Both the position numbers and the translations under genes were made by a program. Positions 59,547-64,000 of a stretch of 64,000 bases of DNA are shown here, piece by piece (position 1 is the stretch's first letter; every line of letters starts with the position of its first letter). This stretch comes from Kribbella sp. CA-293567 (lineage in GTDB: Bacteria > Actinomycetota > Actinomycetes > Propionibacteriales > Kribbellaceae), in the NCBI RefSeq assembly GCF_027627575.1, contig NZ_CP114065.1, forward strand, positions 7,130,001 through 7,194,000. Reading direction: 5' to 3'. The notes beneath the pieces were generated by a model, which was not told the DNA's origin, searched no databases, and saw only the letters and a program-made list of their open reading frames with translations.

Positions 59547-59593
59547 GTTCCAGCCCGTCAGCGGCACCGGCTCCCCCCTCGGTCCGCTGACCT

Positions 59594-59650
59594 GACAACC
59601 GGTCGTGCGTCGCCACCCCCACCCCTCCCGGCGGCGCCCGACCGGTTGTC
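59594..59650. terminator. Hairpin between convergent hydrolase and response regulator
   Basis: Perfect 12-bp inverted repeat gacaaccggtcg and cgaccggttgtc with a 33-nt loop. Likely bidirectional terminator. Confidence 0.75.
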
Positions 59651-59665
59651 CACGTCCGGACGACG

Positions 59666-60322
59666 TCAGAGATCCAGCAGCCCCGCGTCGTGCGCGAGGA
59701 TCGCGACCTGGACCCGGTTGGTCGCGTCGAGCTTCACCAGCACCCGCGAGACATGCGCCTTCACGGTCGCCTCGCTCATGAACAGGGCCCGCCCGATGTC
59801 GGCGTTCGACAGGCCGCGCGCGATCGAGGCCAGGACTTCGCGTTCCCGGTCGGTGAGCGCGGTCAGCCGCTCCCGGGCGCTGCGCTGCCGGTCGGTCCGC
59901 GGATCCGCCGCGAAGTGCCCGATCAGCCGCCGCGTCACCGTGGGCGACAGCATCGCGTCGCCACCGGCCACCACCCGCACGGCCTGGACCAGCTCCCGCG
60001 GCGGAGTGTCCTTGAGCAGGAACCCGCTCGCGCCGGCCTGCAGCGCGCGGAACACGTAGTCGTCCAGATCGAACGTCGTCAGCACGATGACCTTCGGCGG
60101 ATCGGTCAGCGCCTGAACCTGCCGGGTCGCGGCCAGCCCGTCCAGCCGCGGCATCCGGATGTCCATCAGCACCACGTCGGGCCGGTGCTCGCGAACCATC
60201 GCGGCAGCGTCCGCGCCGTCCTCGGCCTCCGCCACCACCTCGAGGTCGTCGGCCGACTCCAGGATCATCTTCAGCCCGGCCCGGACCAGCGCCTCGTCGT
60301 CCACGATCAACAGCCGCGTCAT
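59666..60322 (-). CDS. NarL/LuxR-type response regulator
   Basis: A 218-residue response regulator. Receiver domain residues 3-120 with phospho-acceptor Asp54 (LMDIRMPRLDG) and Thr/Lys at expected positions; LuxR-type HTH at about 150-212 (LTDREREVLASIARGLSN, ATVKAHVSRVL). Partner of the kinase at 60368, 45 bp upstream on the same strand. Confidence 0.94.
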   Translation of the reverse strand: MTRLLIVDDEALVRAGLKMILESADDLEVVAEAEDGADAAAMVREHRPDVVLMDIRMPRLDGLAATRQVQALTDPPKVIVLTTFDLDDYVFRALQAGASGFLLKDTPPRELVQAVRVVAGGDAMLSPTVTRRLIGHFAADPRTDRQRSARERLTALTDREREVLASIARGLSNADIGRALFMSEATVKAHVSRVLVKLDATNRVQVAILAHDAGLLDL

Positions 60323-60367
60323 CGCTCTCCATTTCCCTTGGCTCTACGAACTCCGACCGCACCCCGG

Positions 60368-61507
60368 TCAGTAGGGCAACCAGGCCTCGACCTGCCACCC
60401 GCCACCCTGGGTCGGCCCGGCTTCCAGCCGCCCGCCGGACAGCGTCACGCGCTCGCGCAGCCCGACCAGCCCCGCACCCGAGCCCGGCAACAGTGAATCA
60501 GCCGCCACCGGCCGCACGTTGGTCACCCGCACGGTCACGCCGGTCCCGGGCGCGCCGTCCACCAGTACTTCGGTGGAGACACCCCGCGCGTGCTTGTGCA
60601 CATTGGTCAGACCCTCCTGCACGACCCGATAGACCGTCCGCCCGACCAGAGCCGGTACGTCGTCCGGCAGCGTCAGCGAGCTCGTCACCTGTACGCCGGC
60701 CGCGCGCGACGCCTCGACCAGCCTGGCCAGGTCGGCGGCGCGTGGTATCGGCGCCAGGTCGGCGCCGGTCTGGCTCAGGTCGGTTCGCAGTACGCCGAGA
60801 ACCTCGCGGAGATCCTCCATCGCCTGCCGGGCGGTCTCGCGGATCAGGCCGGCCGAGCTCTCCACCTTCTCGGGGCCGACCCCCGGGTTCACCTCGAGCC
60901 CGCCGGCGTGCAGCGCGATCAGCGACACCTTGTGCGCCAGCACGTCGTGCATCTCCTGGGCGATCCGGGCCCGTTCACCCAGCCGGGCCTGGTCGGCGCG
61001 CAGTTCGCGCTCCGACTCGGCCCGCTCGGCCCGGTCCCGCAGCGACGCCATCAGGTCGCGCCGGGCGCCGATGTAGGCACCGATCGCCACCCAGATACCT
61101 AGCGCGAACGGCCCGGTGAGGAGCGGGACGGTGGGATCGTTGTCGGCCGGCAGGCTCGAGACGACGTACGCGACATACGCCGCGAAGGTCAGGGCCCCCA
61201 GCACCAGGTCGCGCCGCCGGATCGCCAGCGTCAGCAACGCCAGGCCGACCGGCGCGCTGACGGTGGCGACGCCGAGCGCGACCACGGCGATCACCGTGAC
61301 CACGACCGGGAACCTCCGGCGCCACCACAGCGCCAGCGAGGCGACGGTGCCGAGGCCGACCACCAGCCAGTTGCTGGGCTGCCAGCCCGACTGGCCGGAG
61401 GAGGCCTGGGCGACGATCGTCAGCAGGCTGATCCCGACGAACATCAGGTCACGGAAGCGCGGGGCACGCCGGACGAACCAGGCGTACCAGCGCTTCAGCC
61501 GTTGCAT
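60368..61507 (-). CDS. Sensor histidine kinase, NarL-system/DesK type
   Basis: A 379-residue membrane kinase. Four hydrophobic segments within residues 20-150; HisKA_3 helix RARIAQEMHDVLAHKVSLIA with phospho-His187; HATPase_c with VQEGLTNVHKHA and GAGLVGLRERV. Senses an unknown signal, likely in the membrane or lipid state, and phosphorylates the downstream regulator. Divergent from the ABC exporter, a usual target for such pairs. Confidence 0.93.
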   Translation of the reverse strand: MQRLKRWYAWFVRRAPRFRDLMFVGISLLTIVAQASSGQSGWQPSNWLVVGLGTVASLALWWRRRFPVVVTVIAVVALGVATVSAPVGLALLTLAIRRRDLVLGALTFAAYVAYVVSSLPADNDPTVPLLTGPFALGIWVAIGAYIGARRDLMASLRDRAERAESERELRADQARLGERARIAQEMHDVLAHKVSLIALHAGGLEVNPGVGPEKVESSAGLIRETARQAMEDLREVLGVLRTDLSQTGADLAPIPRAADLARLVEASRAAGVQVTSSLTLPDDVPALVGRTVYRVVQEGLTNVHKHARGVSTEVLVDGAPGTGVTVRVTNVRPVAADSLLPGSGAGLVGLRERVTLSGGRLEAGPTQGGGWQVEAWLPY

Positions 61508-61668
61508 TGCGTCAGCCTAGTCCGGTCAGGTCAGGACTTACGTCCGTCTTCCGTTGACGACGTGTCTCCCCCTTCCGGTGGGGGTCCGGGGACCGCCGCG
61601 ACGACTTAAGTAGGGGGTCACACAGGACGGTCGGTCGATGTGAGGAGAGGGCCGGAAACGGTTGAGTA

Positions 61669-62565
61669 GTGGACATGATCACCGTCGAGAACCTGAGCAA
61701 GCGCTACGGCAGCGCCACGGCCGTCAACAACGTCTCCTTCACCGTCGAGCCCGGCAGCATCACCGGCTTCCTCGGCCCGAACGGCGCCGGCAAGTCCACC
61801 ACGCTGCGGATGCTGACGGGGCTGACCCCGCCGAGCGCGGGTCACGCCACGATCGCGGGCAAGAAGTACTCCGACCTGCCGAACCCGGGGCGCGTCGTCG
61901 GCGTCATGCTGGACGCCGCGGCGCAGCACCCGGGCCGCACCGGCCGCGAGACGCTGCAGCTCAACGCGTCGCTGCTCGGCGTACCGAAAAGCCGGGCGGA
62001 CGAGATGCTGGACGCCGTCGGTCTCACGCCGGCCGCCAAGCGCCGGGTCGGTCAGTACTCGCTGGGCATGCGGCAGCGGCTCGGCATCGCGGCCGCGCTG
62101 CTCGGTGACCCGGCCGCGCTGATCCTGGACGAGCCGGCCAACGGGATGGACCCCGAGGGCATCCGCTGGATGCGTGGGCTGCTGCAGGACTTCGCTTCCC
62201 GCGGCGGCACGGTGATCCTGTCCAGCCACCTGCTCGGCGAGGTCCAGGCGACCGTCGACCGGCTGGTCGTCATCGGCGGCGGCAAGATCGTTGCCGACGG
62301 CTCCCTGGAGGAGCTGCTGGCCGGCAGCGGCACGCTCGTTCGTGGTCTCGACCCGATCGGCCTGAACCAGGCGCTGACCGCCGCCGGACTGAACCTCGAG
62401 CCGCTGCACGACGGCGCGCTCCGCGTCGACGCCTCCGCCGAGCAGGTCGGCCGTGCCGCCGCTGCCGCCGGCCAGGTCCTGCTCGAACTCCGCGAGAGCG
62501 ACGGCGCCGGCCTGGAGGAGCTCTTCTTCCAGCTCACCGCCGCCCCCACCGCCGTCGCTGCCTGA
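61669..62565 (+). CDS. ABC exporter ATP-binding protein
   Basis: A 298-residue ABC ATPase. Walker A GPNGAGKS (36-43), signature YSLGMRQRLG near 130 and Walker B ALILDEPANGMDP near 150. Followed by the permease at 62607, so a two-gene exporter of the DrrA/CcmA-like group; export target may be a drug or lipid. GTG 61669 or ATG 61675 start. Divergent two-component genes lie upstream. Confidence 0.93.
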   Translation: MDMITVENLSKRYGSATAVNNVSFTVEPGSITGFLGPNGAGKSTTLRMLTGLTPPSAGHATIAGKKYSDLPNPGRVVGVMLDAAAQHPGRTGRETLQLNASLLGVPKSRADEMLDAVGLTPAAKRRVGQYSLGMRQRLGIAAALLGDPAALILDEPANGMDPEGIRWMRGLLQDFASRGGTVILSSHLLGEVQATVDRLVVIGGGKIVADGSLEELLAGSGTLVRGLDPIGLNQALTAAGLNLEPLHDGALRVDASAEQVGRAAAAAGQVLLELRESDGAGLEELFFQLTAAPTAVAA

Positions 62566-62606
62566 CCCCCAACTTCTTCTTCCTAGACCTTCTGGAGCTT
62601 TCCACC

Positions 62607-63422
62607 ATGGCTGTTTCCGAAATCACTTCTCCGGTCGTCGCGGCGGCTCCGGGCAAGCACCGCGCGGCGGTCGCCACCTCGCTGCCGCCCGCCCGCGGCC
62701 AGTCGTTCCTCAAGCTCGTCACGATCGAACTGCGCAAGTCCGTGAACACCCGCAGTGGCCGGTTCCTGATCCTGGGCATCCTGGCCTTGGCGCTGGCCGC
62801 GCTGACCTGGCAGCTCACCCACATGGAAGACGGCAAACAGGCGTTCGAGAGCTATCTCGGCGCCGCCGCGACCGGTGTCCTGCTGCTGCTGCCCGTGATC
62901 GGCGTGATGGCGATGACGAGTGAGTGGACCCAGCGCACCGCGCTGACCACGTTCACGTTGTCGCCGCGCCGGATCCGGGTGCAGCTCGCCAAGTTCGCCT
63001 CGGCGATCGTGCTCAGCGTCGTGGTTCTGAGCGCCACGGTCGTGCTTTCCCTGGCCGGCACCGCCCTCGGCGGCTCGCTGAGCGGCGACGGAGCGTCGTA
63101 CGCCGGCATCGGGGGTTCCCTGGCCGGCGCCTACCTGACCACCGCGCTGAACGTCGTGATGGGTGCCGCCTTCGGTGCGGTGATCGCCCAGACCGCGGTC
63201 GCGATCCTGGTCTTCTTCGTCGCTCCGACCGCCTGGTCGCTGGCCGGGCCGGCGCTGTTCAAGAGCAACGCCGACTACCTGGACGTGTTCGGCGCCTTCG
63301 GCCGGATCTCCGAGCGCGAGCTGAACGGGATGGTGCCGCAGACGCTCACCGCACTCGCGATCTGGATCGTCCTGCCGACCATCGTCGGACTGTGGGCAAG
63401 CTCACGTCGTGAGGTGAAGTAG
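62607..63422 (+). CDS. ABC-2 type permease
   Basis: A 271-residue permease with about six hydrophobic segments (ILGILALALAALTW, AAATGVLLLLPVIGVMAM, IVLSVVVLSATVVLSLAG, and so on) and a conserved EWTQRTALTTFTLSPRR loop usual for ABC-2 exporters. Forms the transporter with the upstream ATPase. GGAGC Shine-Dalgarno. Confidence 0.9.
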   Translation: MAVSEITSPVVAAAPGKHRAAVATSLPPARGQSFLKLVTIELRKSVNTRSGRFLILGILALALAALTWQLTHMEDGKQAFESYLGAAATGVLLLLPVIGVMAMTSEWTQRTALTTFTLSPRRIRVQLAKFASAIVLSVVVLSATVVLSLAGTALGGSLSGDGASYAGIGGSLAGAYLTTALNVVMGAAFGAVIAQTAVAILVFFVAPTAWSLAGPALFKSNADYLDVFGAFGRISERELNGMVPQTLTALAIWIVLPTIVGLWASSRREVK

Positions 63423-63447
63423 CAGCCCCGTCAGGGGCGAAAGACGC

Positions 63448-63487
63448 GGGAGGCCTGGCCGGTTTGAGGGGACCGGCTGGGCCTCCC
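63448..63487 (+). terminator. Hairpin after the ABC exporter operon
   Basis: gggaggcctggccggt pairs with accggctgggcctccc, with one internal mismatch pair, loop of 8 nt. About 25 bp after the permease stop. Confidence 0.7.
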
Positions 63488-63639
63488 GGCCCTGTTGCCG
63501 GACCTCTTCGGGGGTCCAGTCAGGGGGCGGTGCGTGTGTCGGACACCGGCTCCGGGTAACCTAGAACCACGATTACTGACGACTGATCCGTGGACGCCAC
63601 GCTGCGTACCCGGTTGACTTGTGCGAGGGGGTCGACGCT

Positions 63640-63828
63640 ATGGGGCGCGGCCGTGCAAAGGCCAAGCAGACGAAGGTCGCACGCGACCTGAAGTACCGCA
63701 CCTGGGACACCGACTTGGACCAGCTCAAAAAAGAGCTGTCCGGCGGGGACGAGGGCGGTACCTCTGCGAACGGCAACAACGACGCTGACGTCGGCGATGA
63801 CGCCGACGACTACCACCCCCGTCGGTAA
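63640..63828 (+). CDS. DUF3073 family protein
   Basis: A 62-residue protein with highly conserved basic start MGRGRAKAKQTKVARDLKY and acidic tail (DDADD). DUF3073 is nearly universal in actinobacteria, function unknown. ATG 63640 has gagggggt upstream; the frame is open to 63619. Confidence 0.93.
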   Translation: MGRGRAKAKQTKVARDLKYRTWDTDLDQLKKELSGGDEGGTSANGNNDADVGDDADDYHPRR

Positions 63829-63844
63829 AGCTGCAGCACTTCGA

Positions 63845-63875
63845 CCTGCCCGGCGCCTCGGGGCGCTTGGGCAGG
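63845..63875 (+). terminator. Hairpin after the DUF3073 gene
   Basis: cctgccc and gcgcc pair with ggcgc and gggcagg around a short loop, 17 bp after the stop. Followed by ttgattgc, a weak T-containing run. Confidence 0.65.
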
Positions 63876-64000
63876 TTGATTGCGCTTAGCCGACGTAGTT
63901 CCACCACACGGCAGGTCAGGTCTTCCCAGCCTGCCCTTTTCCGAAGCATTGGCAGTCCGGATCGTCCTTCGGCGCCCTGAGCCCAGCCCAGGCACCGAAG

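Overview
This is a high-GC actinomycete chromosome segment. GTG and TTG starts are common, GC dominates third codon positions, and many genes belong to actinobacterial families (DUF3072, DUF3073, DUF3618, DUF4235, DUF6247, a SARP-type regulator, an ANTAR protein, polyprenol-phosphate-mannose synthase, class F sortase). Gene content is most like Nocardioidaceae such as Kribbella, but that placement is inference. I see no rRNA, CRISPR array, transposase or phage structural gene.

Left part (0-13.6 kb): a polysaccharide-type glycosyltransferase-like gene and small metabolic genes lead into the most striking block, a six-gene minus-strand operon (11486 to 3497). Its order is SWIM zinc-finger protein, DUF5691, MoxR-type AAA ATPase, DUF5682, VWA protein, formyltransferase-like protein. 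All five junctions are 4-nt stop/start overlaps, so the proteins are probably made in a coupled way and may act together; no function is established. Next to it is a gcvH-glyA operon behind a tandem glycine riboswitch.

13.7-23.6 kb: regulators and stress genes (SARP-like, STAS-ANTAR, LysR, SigB/F-type sigma factor), a three-gene envelope module (holin-X/DUF3618/DUF4235), a stand-alone LigD-type phosphoesterase, a nitroreductase and a YciO/Sua5 protein. 23.6-32.6 kb: secreted and surface proteins (S41 peptidase, class F sortase with a DUF4397 substrate candidate, lipoprotein, neutral ceramidase), a drug exporter, a CPBP protease and an acetyltransferase. 32.6-37.4 kb: an accessory-looking block with an HTH-sensor/GT-A glycosyltransferase pair facing two unrecognised genes across a region with a direct repeat.

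37.5-44.7 kb: AlkD-type repair protein (apparently CTG start), DUF305 lipoprotein, LVIVD beta-propeller, two STAS-domain regulators, LacI regulator with a coupled SIS isomerase, and a Ppm1-type synthase. 44.7-46.5 kb: about 750 bp of gene-free repeats, a metallopeptidase, a C-rich tract, and a Glu-Asp-Phe tRNA operon with clear promoter and terminator. 46.5-54.3 kb: a patchy region with less typical codon use, containing an acidic protein, an APH-type kinase, a nitrilase-fold protein apparently lacking catalytic residues, a serine hydrolase, NUDIX, a TolB-like protein and a small toxin-antitoxin-like pair.

54.3-64 kb: MFS exporter and divergent TetR regulator sharing an operator array, DUF1508, YciI, a PLP dehydratase, an NlpC/P60 hydrolase under a c-di-AMP riboswitch, a NarL-type two-component system divergent from an ABC exporter, and DUF3073. 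Convergent gene pairs are often separated by strong hairpins.
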